A stretch of 64,000 bases of DNA from Massospora cicadina (taxonomy: Eukaryota; Entomophthoromycota; Entomophthoromycetes; Entomophthorales; Entomophthoraceae), in the NCBI GenBank assembly GCA_022478985.1, contig JAKSZP010015911.1, positions 1 to 64,000 of the forward strand, given 5' to 3'. How positions within the stretch are numbered: position 1 is the first letter of the stretch; every line of letters starts with the position of its first letter. The notes beneath the pieces were generated by a model that worked only from the letters and a program-made list of their open reading frames with translations, was not told the DNA's origin and did not search any database. Shown in pieces: positions 20,433-31,990 of the stretch. Made by a program: the position numbers and the translations under genes.

Positions 20433-22561
20433 TACCTAAATTTGATAATGCAAACATGTACAGGTTTATTAATCCTTTGAGATTCGTATGGGCGGAGCAT
20501 TTTAGAACGCTCAGTTGGCAGTGGTAATAAAATCAATGTACTCTGAAAGTTAGGGTTTGATTATGCCAGAAATAAAAGAGGTTGGCATGTCCTACCTTAA
20601 CTCCAAGGAACTTCTTATTAAAGAGTCTGGTGGTGCAGAAAAGATGACCACTACAAAAAATAATTCCAGAAATCTTCTTTAACAGAGATGAACCTATAAG
20701 AGGTTTTTGCTGAACTTTTTATTTAGAGGCGTAGACGCTATATTGTACTAATGTAATAGATGAATTTAATGCTCAGATCGCTCTTTGTAATTCCTGCAAG
20801 CCCTACAAGGAGTTGTATTGGGATCTAATACCAGTTTTAATTGAAGAGCATAGTATTACCCAGATGGAGAAATATCTTTGCCAATGTAAGGCCACTTTTG
20901 AGGTACCTTAAAAAATCATTAAGAACCTTGTAACTTCCACAATAGGGCCATAATTTTGAAACAAGAATTAATTTAGCATTTTGGACCTCGTTCTGATAGG
21001 TCTAAGATTAGTCAGAGCACTTGTCATCTTTGTAAAGACTAAACCTTCATAAAATTGTTGTCCTTATATGGACTCTAAACCAAGGTTCATGTGGTAAATC
21101 ATATGATTAAAGAAGAAATGGGAAAAGACATAGTTGAGTAGAACCAAAGTTTTCTACCTCATCTTAAAAATGTCCCAGGTAAGTTAAATTTATGGAAGCA
21201 CCTTCCATTAAACAAATGTAAGATGATGACACCCTACCTTTGACATTTTAACAAGTTATAGCAGATGGTATGGTAGCAGTCACCACATGCTCACAGACTG
21301 ATTATGAGGCTGAGTTTGCACAGAAGATCATATTGATCCTTACATTAAACAGTTAAATAACAAGAGCTTCTGTTCCTTTGGTGAGACCCTATCTTGGATG
21401 GTGTCCAAGTTGCTATAATCATTGATAATCTTGATGAAATTCGACTGTTGTAATTAATGGTAGTCAAAATAGATTGAGTAAAATAAAAGTCAAATACCTC
21501 ATAACTCACTTCAGGAAATAATATCATGGCGGTACCTATTAAAGCTTGCTAATAGCCCTAAATCACAAAATAAGCCGATGAAAGCTTGAACTTCTCCCGA
21601 ATCTGTCAAGGTGTTTTTAAAGAACTTATCAGCCATAAATCATCTAAACTGGCTGAACAAAATGTGAATAGAGCGTAGCCCAACGAATCCTTTTCATTCC
21701 TCTGAATAACACCCAGAATCCTGATATGCAATGCAACCCAAAACTCAATCTAAATCTTATAATTAACCTTAGCTCTGAATTAAAGGGATCGTTTTTGTAT
21801 GAATTTTAGCCTAGTTAATAATAAGAGACAATTTCCTATTAGATAACAGAGATTTTTTCGTGGTTTAGAAAAGCTACAAAGGGATTGCACTAGAAACTCA
21901 TAAGTCTACTACGTAATCAATCTGGGTTAATAGCAACAAATAACCTCATAGCCTTCAAAGGGCATAAACTTCAAAAATTTAACAAAAATCTTAACTCCAG
22001 CTGTTAATTAGGTAAATTTACAGAAATTATTTAAGTCAAGCATTACCTATGTATGTCTATTTAATAAAAAAATTTTATGCTTATCTTTCTGACTGTTTCT
22101 ATGTTGATATCACGGTAAATAAGCTCAAAGCATGAGCTATTGTAGAAAGTGAGGCACTAATTAATATTTTATCCACTATACTTGTGAAAACTTGGCCTTG
22201 CTCTAAACATAGAACAACAGAAAATATATGGTACTGAAGGGTTTTGAACAACAAACTCTGAAGAATCATACAACTCATTGCCACTGCATTTCAGCTCTCT
22301 GGTGATATTTTCTCCAGCCATCGTTTTTCTTAATTAAAGTTACATCTCTCTTACTAGGACTTCATATATGAGAACTTATGGAGTAAAGTCTAAATATTTG
22401 AAGAGAAAACTTTAATAATCTTTGAAAAAATTTTCTGCTACTTCACAATTAGACAAATGAGGCCCTGAGGCGTCTTAAAACAAGAATTTGTTAACCTTGC
22501 GCTCATGGTTGTCGTTTTTACAATTGGTTATTAGCGAATTTAAGGCTCACCTGATGGTTGC
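20433..22561. other. Unassigned decayed DNA left of E4
   Basis: AT-rich with scattered short frames. Plus strand 20745-20910 reads IDEFNAQIALCNSCKPYKEL and MEKYLCQC, faintly like a Cys-containing integrase N-terminus. Minus frames 21345-21527 and 22099-22284 have no motif. Probably old retroelement sequence. No terminus could be placed. Confidence 0.3.
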
Positions 22562-22977
22562 TGTTGGGATTTCGTATTATGAACGAGTCAAAATCCCTAC
22601 TCCTAGATCAAGCCTTGATAATTAGACTCTCAAGCCAGCGTGAATGAAACCTACCCTGAAGGCACCAATGTGAGATTTTATCAAGAAGCATCATGCGCAC
22701 ATGAATTAATGAAGACACCTTCAGGAATACCACCCCCGCTTCCAAAACCTCAAGAGACGCGACCCCCACCACTGCAGTCATGAGTATGATGCAGAACAAT
22801 GAGGACGCCGACCAGGCGGTCAATCTGGAAGGCAATGAAAAATCCTGAACATACTGGACCATGAAGGTCCCCAAGGCACCAAGTACTCATGCGCCCTATA
22901 TATATCAACGCTTTTAACTCAATAATTTAGTCTATTTCACCCCATCTTTTCGTTTTTAACCTCTTCACTAGTTTACA
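22562..22977 (+). repeat. E4 5' LTR, 416 bp
   Basis: Begins TGTTGGGATTTC and ends CTAGTTTACA, giving TG...CA termini. It aligns with 35665-36078 through blocks such as CTGAAGGCACCAAT, CCAGGCGGTCAATC and CATGAAGGTCCCCAAGG. Confidence 0.85.
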
Positions 22978-23589
22978 TTATCAAGCCCATTTTGACCTTT
23001 GGCGTCATCCAATAAAATGTTACACTGAGAAAAGTGATGTTTATTATAGGGGATCCAAATTGTCTAATTGCAAGTGTATATAACGAAAAATGGAGAATAA
23101 TAGCAATCAGGAAATCAACCTTTCAATCAGTCAAGAAGCATCACTCAATGGATTAGCACATCGCAATATGAAGTATACACATGCAGCCTAAACTTAGAGT
23201 TTTGAGCAACTTTCCAGTCTGCTCTACCTTCCGCTGATGGTGTTAAGTACCAAATTAATATAGCAACCTCAACGAAATTATCCAACAAATACTAAATGGC
23301 ATCAATTCTGTAGGAGGCCACTTCAATTTGTCCCTCACTTATTTGGTGCCTTTCACAATGCAGGATCTATATACCTTGGCTCTACTACCAGCGAGAGAAT
23401 TGGCTTTGGGGACTGAGTGCTATCTCCAAAATTTTGTTCATCCCGCAATCCATCACCTCCTACAAGTAACCAGGTCGCACACATGAAGTCTCCTGACATC
23501 TAGGGATTACACAGACCTTACACTCCCACATTATCAATTTTAGCTGTGGCATCCTCCTTTGTCATGACAATTAAGAAACCATTGTCAAT

Positions 23590-24990
23590 AACTGGTGATT
23601 GATCAACAAAGCTCTAAACCAACTCACAGTGTTAGATAGCGGAATTTCTGGCTACCTGGAGAATCAGCTTCATCAGAATGTAAAACTCCGTGAGGATTCA
23701 TGGATCAACGCTTTAATCAATTCAAGAACCTGGTGCGGACTCTTCAGCAGCACTACCAGAAGCTCCCCTCTCATGACTTCAGCTCTCAGGAGTGAAGGGC
23801 CTGATGAGCCTTGGGGGCCAGAAGGGCCAGAAGGTTCCTTTGGGCCTCAAGGGCCTTCTGTTCCTGCAGTGCCTACTCCTAGTGACCCTGATGACTCCTG
23901 GAAAAAGGGCGTTTTGACAGTCCTCGCCACCTTATGAGATCAAATCTACAATACTGGCCCAAAATGCAAACTTCAGGTGGATACGTCCCACTTGACCCTA
24001 GGGTATTAATTGAGGCCTTTTCAGATGAGATGGATATTCTTAACACCTTCACCAAGCTCACCAAAAGTCATATCTCCCAGCTTGAGCAAACCTATCGGGT
24101 GGTTTGTCATACACTTGAACAACTTAGAGAGCTAGCTTATTCTTCAACGCGCTGAAATTCAAGCATATAAAGAGCAGTTTGCTCACAAGGCTTATATTAA
24201 CTCCTTAGACTGAAACTAGGACAATATCCAAGAGGACTTAAAGAATTTTGATATGACAGTTGGATCAGAAGGCTCCTCACGACTATATAGAAAACTTAGA
24301 TTTTTGAGCCTGCGCCAAATCCTGGTGTAATAAACCTTTTCACTATTATTGTACTAATTTTAAGCTTAGTTTTAAGGTGAAAATCACCCCCACCCTGGAA
24401 GCATTGTCTCTTTCTTATATGCCTATAAGAGTTCCATGGAAGAGGCTACATACTGAAAAAAAGGTGAAGAATATCTATTCCCACCTAGATAGCACCAATT
24501 GGAGGATACTTTACCTATCTAAAGGAATGACAAAACGGGAAAAGGATTTTACTGACTTATTACAGAAATTAACAGTAACCAATCCACTATTAATTACAAG
24601 CAAGCATTCACGGGTATTTTTCATAATAAAGGGGAGAGCCCTGTGGAGTTCGCCAGCTGTATCTACGCCCATAAAATTCCTTTGTAAACACAAACTGCAT
24701 TACCTTTGACGATGCCCTAACTGCAGTCAATTCCGCGTTAGGTGTCTTAACCTGAAGTTCAAATGCACATGATAGGCCAGAAGAATGGTCTTACTTGAAA
24801 TTGGAGAAATTAAGAAAGCGCTTAACTGGATACCTACTTCAACCCTTCATAATAAGGGCCACCGCCTCGGTCTCCTTCAACCATCCTTAGGTCCATGTCA
24901 AAAACCAAAAAAAATCCTTGACCTTGATGCACTTACTACAATGGTTTCCGTCACAGCGCATAGAACTGGTAAAAAGACTTGCTGATGAGG
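23590..24990 (+). pseudogene. E4 Gag with collagen-like stretch (broken)
   Basis: 23599-23937 encodes 112 codons ending in a collagen-like run: GPDEPWGPEGPEGSFGPQGP, Gly at every third position for about seven triplets (about 23797-23860). 23934-24155 follows with a coiled-coil-like segment (FTKLTKSHISQLEQTYRVVC). 24377-24709 and overlapping frames carry a helical Gag-like part; another frame reads GESPVEFASCIYAH, the usual Gypsy capsid GExVxEFA pattern. Gag would build the particle. The Gly-X-Y run is unusual for Gag and is shared with E6. Frameshifts separate the pieces. Confidence 0.65.
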
Positions 24991-25214
24991 CAGGAAAAGG
25001 GCAATCAGCTTGAAGGACGCTGCACTAAATGCTGACATCCCTATCTCACCTCAATCCATCAGTGACCTATAATGAACCTGGAGTTGTCATACCCATAGAA
25101 GAAATTTCATTACCCACTAGTATAAAGTAACTTGATACTGTTACTCTTATTATGATGAATCTCCTATGTTTCTCATGCTACTACACAGTTTGGAAGATTG
25201 GTTACCTGCGTCAC

Positions 25215-25553
25215 TGTTCAAGTTTATAAAGCCCCGGTTTACACCATTGTCAACAGTGGTTCCTCATGAATGTAATTTCATCCAAACTAATGAAACTTAT
25301 CAAGTTTGTTCTGGAATTGCCACATTATATAGAATATGACATGACTGGATTGTGGTGTACCCGTCCATTGGGGCATATTAATCCTTACTTATCCAAATTG
25401 GGAAGCTTTCAGCGAATACCCCACCATTGCACTAGTTTAATGAGCTATGATCTTCTCCTTGGGACTAAGTTTCTCCAGAATTCCTCTGCAGTAGTGCACT
25501 ATGATGAAGGCTTTCTATCCCTACTTGGACATCGGGTCCCCCTTGGATTTTGA
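25215..25553 (+). pseudogene. E4 aspartic protease (broken)
   Basis: The plus strand encodes YTIVNSGSS, stop, MNVISSKLMKLI, then SYDLLLGTKFLQN. The first part corresponds to the retropepsin D-S/T-G loop, with the catalytic Asp read as Asn here; the last is the typical YDLLLG flap-to-core strand. The active-site change and the stop make it inactive. It lies between Gag and the dUTPase-like remnant. Confidence 0.72.
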
Positions 25554-25679
25554 GACTTCAGTGGTGCCAAAACGGAGGTCAAAGCTAGGGCCTGCCTATT
25601 AGAGATTGAAAGACAAATTAATTGACTTAATTATCACATGTGGATCTCTCACGTATGGATTCCACCTCCCAAAGTCTAT

Positions 25680-25885
25680 GGCCAATAAGGAGTTCCAATC
25701 TATTTGCCTAAAAGGACCACAATACCACCGAGTTATAGGATACTGTTCATACTCTGGGATCAGGTCAATATCCCCATCAGATACCTACTGTAAATCTAGG
25801 GTCTAGATAAATCGTTGGCCAAGTAGGATCAACCTGTCCAGGAATTTTAGATCCCGCCTATGCTGGATCCATATTAGGGTGGTTG
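25680..25885 (+). pseudogene. E4 dUTPase-like remnant
   Basis: About 25835-25880 encodes CPGILDPAYAGSILGW, matching dUTPase motif 3 (G-V-I-D-x-x-Y-x-G), with the Asp and Tyr positions kept. The preceding 150 bases are frame-broken, so motifs 1 and 2 are not readable. E6 (SILDPAYKGTNPVLLAN) and E5 (GILDAAYAGLVSVLLE) have the same segment at the same place. The downstream NPSAYVHLLVVKAVDD resembles the RT-proximal linker of the other elements. Confidence 0.5.
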
Positions 25886-26019
25886 GGTAAACTTACTGAA
25901 AAACCTAGGGCAGTGGGCCTTAATAACCCATCTGCTTATGTTCACCTCCTAGTGGTAAAGGCTGTTGATGATGTCCACAGCTTTGGAAGTCTAAGGGATT
26001 ATAGGTTGGAAACGCCCCA

Positions 26020-26960
26020 TCTGTAGCTCTAGTAGAGACTTTTATAAGAAAAAAATCTCATGGTGAACAAGAAAGCCAGGTCAGGGAATTATTGGAGGAG
26101 TACTTGGACCTCTTCTTGACCTCCAACTACGATTTTGTAAAATTGAGTGGGGCTCTACATCTTGTGGAGACAGAGGATGCTCCCCATTTGGTCCAGACCT
26201 TACCACAAAGGTAAGGTTGAAGAAGCACAGGTAGCGGTAGAGATCAAGAAGCTTCTTGAGCTGGGCTACTAGTGTCCTCACGAAGACCTTGGGCCACCTC
26301 CCTTCTATTAGTTCAGAAGAAGAATGTCAGCCATTGCGTGGTGATGGACTACCGTCATCTAAATTCCATCACCAAGAAAGACAGTTATCCCTTGCCATTA
26401 ATCAATGAATCTATCCGCTTTTTAGCTGGGTCACAATATTTTCCACTATGGATTTTACTACCAGATATTGGCAAGTGGAGCTCGCCCCTGAAGACTGAAC
26501 CAAGTGTGCGCTCATAGCCAACAAAGGGCTATTCAGGCCCACGAGGAAGCCTGAGGGCTTTTGAACTAGTCGGGTACCTTTCAAAGCCATGTATGGAATC
26601 CTTGGGGATTTGAAGCTATCCTTTGTCATCATGTACATAACAATTATACCATTTTTTTAAAGCCTTCACTGATTATGTGGAACACAGTTTTAAAGTCTTC
26701 AATCATCTTAGCAAGGCTTCAATAAGACTCAAATTTTGAAGTGTTCTTTATGTCAATCAGGTTTGATGTTTATTGGACATAAATTATAAAAGACAGTATC
26801 CAGCCCATCCTAGACAAAGTTAACGCCATTGAGAAGATGTCACGCCCCAAGAGCCTGAGAGATATTCAGGTATTTCTGGAAAAAATGGACTATTATTGTC
26901 AGTTCATCCCTTGGTTTTCCAACTTAACAGAGCACTTGTTCTATCTCCTAAAAAAGAACA
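26020..26960 (+). pseudogene. E4 reverse transcriptase (broken)
   Basis: Pieces in order: a leading helix QVRELLEEYLDLFLTSNYDF, a degraded fingers region with CVVMDYRHLNSITKKDSYPL (26272-26517), FSTMDFTTRYWQVELAPED (catalytic block A, about 26440-26495), CALIANKGLF, and the connection FIGHKL followed by a FLEKMDYYCQFIPWF-like stretch in another frame. The YxDD box is not readable (FVIMYI). Multiple stops make it non-functional. Confidence 0.8.
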
Positions 26961-26989
26961 TGCCCTTTAAGTGGCAGCCTGAAGAAAGC

Positions 26990-27174
26990 AGGCGTTTAAT
27001 GCACTGAGTACTGCTCTTTGTATTAAACCTGTTTTAGTTCATCTACACTTTAATTAAATCTTCATTTCTATTAATGGATGTGAGCGATTTCAATGTTGGG
27101 GCCATCCTGGCACAGCATGATGAAAATCAGGTCAATCATCTGGCAGCTTATTTTAGCAAGGCCCTGGGGAAAGC
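26990..27174 (+). pseudogene. E4 RNase H, 5' piece
   Basis: The plus strand near 27070-27170 gives an Asp-containing D-V-S/G-A-I-L-A-Q pattern in broken frames, then a YFSKALGKAV-like stretch, the segment before the second RNase H motif in Gypsy elements. It ends at the E6 insertion. The rest resumes at 34185. Confidence 0.6.
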
Positions 27175-27778
27175 TGTTGGAAAAACACCTGAGCTGACCA
27201 ATTCTAATCAAGAATGAGTATTGACATCTTGGTCTAATAAGACAAAAAAATTGTCAGAGATCTCCAATTCTAATCTATATCAACAATCAACCCTTTGGAG
27301 TTTTTGGCCTCATCTGACTGAAGGTACTAAGCATTCCAAAGGGGATAAGCAACCTGAAGGGGCTAAGCCCTTAACAAGAAGCTTGATCCCATATAATAAG
27401 AATATTATCAAATCTGGCAATCATAAATATATTAATAAAAATCACATTATTGGTCCTCTAAAAGAAAAGATCTTACCACTTTTTAAGCATGAAGATCCTT
27501 ACAGAGACCTACTAAAACCACTCCTATAAATATCCCTAAATTTTAACTAATAAAGATACCACTTATTTTGTAACTTGAAGCTATATTTTGGTCCTTTAAA
27601 AAGATCATTATAACACCATCTAGTACTAAAAAAAGATCATTATAACTTTTGGTAGTCATTTTTGCAACTAAACTAATAATTTCGTTTCTTTAGTTTAATA
27701 ATTGCTAGAGCCAATGAAACTAATAAATTTTGTAGCCTTTGTATTGCCGCACATTCTAATTTATTGCGAAACTCAATA
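27175..27778 (+). repeat. E6 5' LTR, 604 bp, carrying micro-insertion 2
   Basis: Begins TGTTGGAAAAACACC and ends AACTCAATA. It aligns with 33605-34179. The 29-bp length excess is accounted for by micro-insertion 2 with its duplicated target at 27598-27646. A decayed 18-mer repeat (GCATTCCAAAGGGGATAA, GCAACCTGAAGGGGCTAA) is present near 27331-27370. Confidence 0.86.
27598..27646 (+). mobile_element. Micro-insertion 2: LINE tail with TSD inside E6 5' LTR
   Basis: aaaaagatcattataac (27598-27614) is repeated at 27630-27646. Between the copies lies accatctagtact plus A residues shared with the duplication, so the insert is 15-19 bp. The inserted string is identical to micro-insertion 1. The sister LTR (33605-34179) has a single uninterrupted gaagaccattattccttttgg at this place, so the site was empty when E6 inserted. 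Confidence 0.9.
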
Positions 27779-27849
27779 CTGGTGGTCACCGCCAGGTCAG
27801 CTTCTGAAGCCAACTGGTGAAGACACATCTCACGTTGATGAATACTTCT

Positions 27850-30050
27850 AGTCAAGATAGTCCATTATCAGAGGAATCAATCAGTATTACGCAATGGGTA
27901 AATACCAAAAGGCATGAGATGCCTTCTGCCAATATAAGTAATCTTTTATTTTAAGCTTCTATGATTTGGAAATTGAGGGCCCTGACCATACCAATTATCA
28001 ATTTCAACATGCAGATGTGGATGAAACATTTAAAAGCTTAATAAGGTGAGCTATTCATCCAGGTGCACGTCCTAACCAAGAATGTGTATCTAAGGTTTCA
28101 TTTAACAAGATGAACTTATATGACAGAGCTGTCTTAAAGTATACTGAAGTTGGTTTGGCCAGAATGAAGCAGTATCTCAGGCAGCAAGTGCATCCCACCA
28201 TTCATCACTTACTTCAGATTTTGGAGTTACATTATCTTGAAATTTAACTCCAGTTGACTATAACTCAACAGTTTCATTCTCAGCTATCCTCTTTTATGAG
28301 AACGCTTCTAACTTTGGTTGTGATTATTATGGAGCCATAGTTAACAATAGGAGAGAAATCAATGAACTGCACAACCAACTTTTTAGAATAGACAATGGAG
28401 CTGTTAGTCATTTATGCTAAGAAGTATATCGGCAGGTTACTGAAGTTGCTAAGCCTATACAAAAACGAATAACTACCTTTGAAGGTGAGTTTACTATTTG
28501 ACTGGAACAAATACAGAACCAATATGAGGATCTCTTTGCTAAACTAGATGTGCTACTTCAACAACTCATTCAAGTCGTGCATAGTAATTGAGAAGGTGCA
28601 CCTGGTCCTATAGCTCCTCCTGGACAATAGAAACCTGCTATTCTCCCTCTGCAATACCAGACCTACTGGTGAACGTGGTCCTCCAGGACCTGCTAGCCAT
28701 CGTGGTCCCCCTGGTCTTGTAGGTCTTGAAGGTTCTCAAGAGCCCCAAATCCCCAGATCCCCTGTCCTAAAAATTTGGTTTCCTGGCTCTGAAGCTCAGA
28801 ACTAAGCGGTAACAAGTGTTTAAGATTTAGAAAAACAAATATGAGCCATAGCCAGGGATGTTTCTTATCTTTTTAAGGCCACCCAACTACCCCGGATTAT
28901 TTGTTAACCAATCTATTGGATGGTGTTGACAATCCTCATCATCTATGAGACACTAATCAATCTACTCAAGAAACTCAGTTCTTAATGGTAACAGCCTCCA
29001 GTTATTGCTTTACTGCTAATTTCAGATCACTTGATAATAAGCAAGAGGAAATGCTCTCAGAGATTTCTAATTTAAATCAATTTTCTTCAAATGACCACAT
29101 TAATCAATGGGTCCAAAAATAACATGATTATATTAACAATAGCATCAAAGAGTTGACAGATTCCTACTCAAGTCTATATCTCTGAGTCTGAACCCTCCAA
29201 AACTGATCTAGTACTGACATTGGGTGTTAATGTATTAAGCAGTGAATTCAACTCTTTCAAACCTACCTTTAAAGATAAGTATGAGTCATGTGAAGGTAGT
29301 ATTCACTCTTTTCTATTTGTTTATAAGTGAGCTATGGAAGGAGCGTCTGATCAGTAAAAAGATCGGCATATTACTTCTTGTTTAAGTTGATTCACTTAAG
29401 AAATCATAGTCCCTCATCTTAAGGTTTGCATACTTGGGCTCAAGTGATAACTGCCTTTATTAAGAGATTGGAATTAAACAAATTCTGTCTAATCAAAAGC
29501 AAGCCTTCATGAGCATAGAAGTTAAGCGAGGAGAGTCAATTCAAGGAGTTTGCTAAGCAATTATATCATGACTCCATGACTCTACTACTTGTAATTGTAT
29601 TACTTTAGATGATGCTATTTCTGCTGTGATGCGTGCTTTTGTTTCTCGTACTCAGTTGTTACTTCATTTAGATTTCTCTTAAAGGTAATATTAGTCTATT
29701 CTTAAATAAAAAGATGCGTTGATGGAGATCTCACATGGTGTGGCGCGTCTTCTCCAGATAATAACCTTGCACCTATGTTCTTGCAGTGCATCTTAGATCC
29801 AAACTTAAACCTAAGAAGGATCCTTGCAGCTATTGAGGACTAGTTGGTCTTATGGAACAACAATGTTGGAAAAAACAAGCTGACAAGTTGAAAAAAGGAA
29901 TCAGCATAGGGCAAGAGGCTCACTATGCGGTCCTACTTATTGTGCCTCAATCACAAATTTCTAATACTTCTAAGGATTGTTATGTGATATCTGCTCCAGG
30001 AAAACTTTAAATCCCTGATGATTTAGTCTAAAAAGAGACTGTTTCTTTTT
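27850..30050 (+). pseudogene. E6 Gag with collagen-like stretch (broken)
   Basis: The plus strand is frame-broken. 28040-28270 encodes helical sequence (SFNKMNLYDRAVLKYTEVGL). 28591-28629 encodes EGAPGPIAPPGQ and about 28660-28745 encodes TGERGPPGPASHRGPPGLVG and LEGSQ, a collagen-like Gly-X-Y run rich in GPP. 29200-29330 gives KPTFKDKYESCEGSIHSFLF, a capsid-like part that also appears in degraded form in E4. No zinc knuckle was recognised. The collagen-like run is in the corresponding part of Gag in E4. Confidence 0.6.
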
Positions 30051-30089
30051 TACGTCTCTGTTTCATCTTCTACTTCAATTTGACTAGGT

Positions 30090-30270
30090 AGTACTTCTGT
30101 ATTTTCAATCCTCCATTTTGATACTGATGTGAATCGGCTGGAAGTCATAGTACACAAAATAAAAGCTTTATCCATTATCAATATGGGATCTCCCATAAAT
30201 GTGATCTCATCCCAGATTACGAAAAAATCAAGAGAGCGCCAGATCTGAACCACCCTCAAGGATATGGAAC
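30090..30270 (+). pseudogene. E6 aspartic protease remnant
   Basis: The plus strand gives IKALSIINMGSPINVISSQITKK, matching the retropepsin active-site loop and following strand. D-T/M-G reads N-M-G, so the catalytic Asp is lost. It lies directly upstream of the dUTPase-like frame, as in E3. Confidence 0.68.
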
Positions 30271-30568
30271 TGCTGGTCCTTCATATATTAAATCCATAGG
30301 AGCTTGTTGTTCCCTTCCAATGCACTTTTGAAATTAGTTATTTCAGCCTCTGTAGTAGCGTTGGACAATAACTATTATGCCTTGCTTTTGGGGACCAGGT
30401 TTTTATTGATTTTGATGCGATAATTAGTCATAAGACAAATTATCTTTCTTTGATTGGATATCAAGTACCTTTGATTTAAAAGATGTCATAAATGACAAGG
30501 GCAATCATAAATGACTTATTTGTCTAATAGGATATCCTAACTCCATCTCTCATCTTGAACACTGAATA

Positions 30569-30835
30569 TTGGGATCTAAAACTATTCTTCCTCCTTCATC
30601 TGTTTGTGCCTCTGAAGGAATGCCTTTATACTCTAACAATTCTATTACTATTTCTTCAAAAGCTCAAGTTATAATTAATACTGGAGTACAAGTTTTTGTA
30701 CAGGCTGATCATGTATTAGAGATCTCAGTTGACCTTAACCTCTCCCATCTGGAGGCCTTTTCTTGTCCCAGTATCCTTGATCCTGCATATAAAGGAACTA
30801 ATCCAGTTTTATTAGCTAATATCATCTCTTAACAT
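30569..30835 (+). pseudogene. E6 dUTPase-like domain, best-preserved copy
   Basis: An open frame of 87 codons. Motif 1-like EGMPLYS corresponds to A-G-Y-D-L-Y-S. The strand SITISSKAQVIINTGVQVFV corresponds to the V-x-I-x-x-x-x-x-x-L-V-x-T-G-I region. The motif 2 site (P-R-S-G-L-A in active enzymes) reads ISVDLNLSH and is not conserved. Motif 3-like SILDPAYKGTNPVLLAN keeps the Asp and Tyr. Motifs 4 and 5 are not seen. dUTPases hydrolyse dUTP to dUMP and keep uracil out of newly made DNA. The similarity was read by eye. Loss of motif 2 argues against activity. Confidence 0.6.
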
Positions 30836-31080
30836 ATGCAATTGAATATAAACACCCATATTGCTTATATGTGGCCTACTCCTGTAAATGAAATATTATT
30901 TATCACTGGATGTGGGGAGTTACGTGATTTTGAGTTGTATGACCCATCTATCATTGCTAGAGTTGAAGTTAAATATGGAGACTCACTTATTACTGGACAA
31001 CAACAAGTAGCAGAGGCTCTAATTAAAATATGCGGATATATTCACAAATAGTTCCAGAGATTTTGGGTTAATAAAAAAAG
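30836..31080 (+). pseudogene. E6 pol linker between dUTPase-like module and RT
   Basis: An open frame 30836-31051 (71 codons: AYMWPTPVNEILFITGCGEL, YDPSIIARVEVKYGDSL) follows the dUTPase-like frame after one stop. It corresponds to the linker ahead of RT in the other elements (for example IPIDEVLQVHDFGSLDEFG in E1). No catalytic motif is seen. Confidence 0.5.
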
Positions 31081-31089
31081 TTCATCAAC

Positions 31090-31990
31090 AAGTAAAAACA
31101 GATGATACTCCCCCTATTTGAGCTCAGCCTTATCAAAAATCTAAAGCTGAGGAGGTTCAAGTTTTTGTGAAATTAAAACAACACCTTGAAGCTGGAATAT
31201 TAACGCCTGTACAAAGTCGATGGGCTTCCCCTCTGCTTCTTATCCATAAAAAGGAGGGAGGTCATAGAGTATTTATGGTTAGTGTCATATTAATGCTATT
31301 CCTCAAAAAATTCGTATACTTTACCTTGCATTAATGATTTGTTAAGACTACTGTCTGGGTCACAGTTCTTTTCAGCTATGGAAAATGCTAATGGTTACTG
31401 GCAAATTGAACTAGCTCCTGAAGATCGTCAAAAATGCGCTTTAATTTCTAGTGAGGGGTTACTTTAACCTACTGTATTCCGCAGGGGCTTTGTGATGCCC
31501 CTGCTACTTTTCAAAGGGCCATGGATGGCTTATTTGGTGATTTAAGCTTTTCTGCATTCTCGTTTATTTAGATGGTGTTACTGTTTTTTCTCATACTTTC
31601 AACGACCATTTAACCCATTTGAAGGAAGTATTTGGCATAATGCTCCGGGATTCTCTTAAGCTAAAGCCATCAAAATGTGCTTTTTTTAAAACTGAGATGG
31701 AGTTCTTAGGCCATAAGGTTAATCGTGAAGGGATATTACCCTTGTCTGCCTAGATTCAAGCTATCACAGACATGCCTGTTCCTAAAAGCTTGCATTATAT
31801 AAGTGTTTTTAGGGGTAGTTGGTTATTACCAACAATTTATTCCCAATTTTGCTGAAATTGCTGAACCTTTAGTTTCTTTACTGCATAAAGAATTCCTGTC
31901 TTATGGGAAGAATCACAACTGAAAGCATTTAATATTTTACGTCATGATTTAATCAGTGCCCCAATTTTAGCTCATCCTAATTTTTAAAAA
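31090..31990 (+). pseudogene. E6 reverse transcriptase (broken)
   Basis: Readable parts in order: a Q-x-x-W-A-S-P-L-L-L-I fingers motif in broken frame (31210-31250), FSAMENANGYWQIELAPED (block A, about 31370-31425), then a well-kept frame VYLDGVTVFSHTFNDHLTHL (YxDD box read as YLDG), LKLKPSKCAFFKTEMEFLGH and KVNREGI, the thumb and connection start. Stops and frameshifts interrupt it. Confidence 0.82.
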
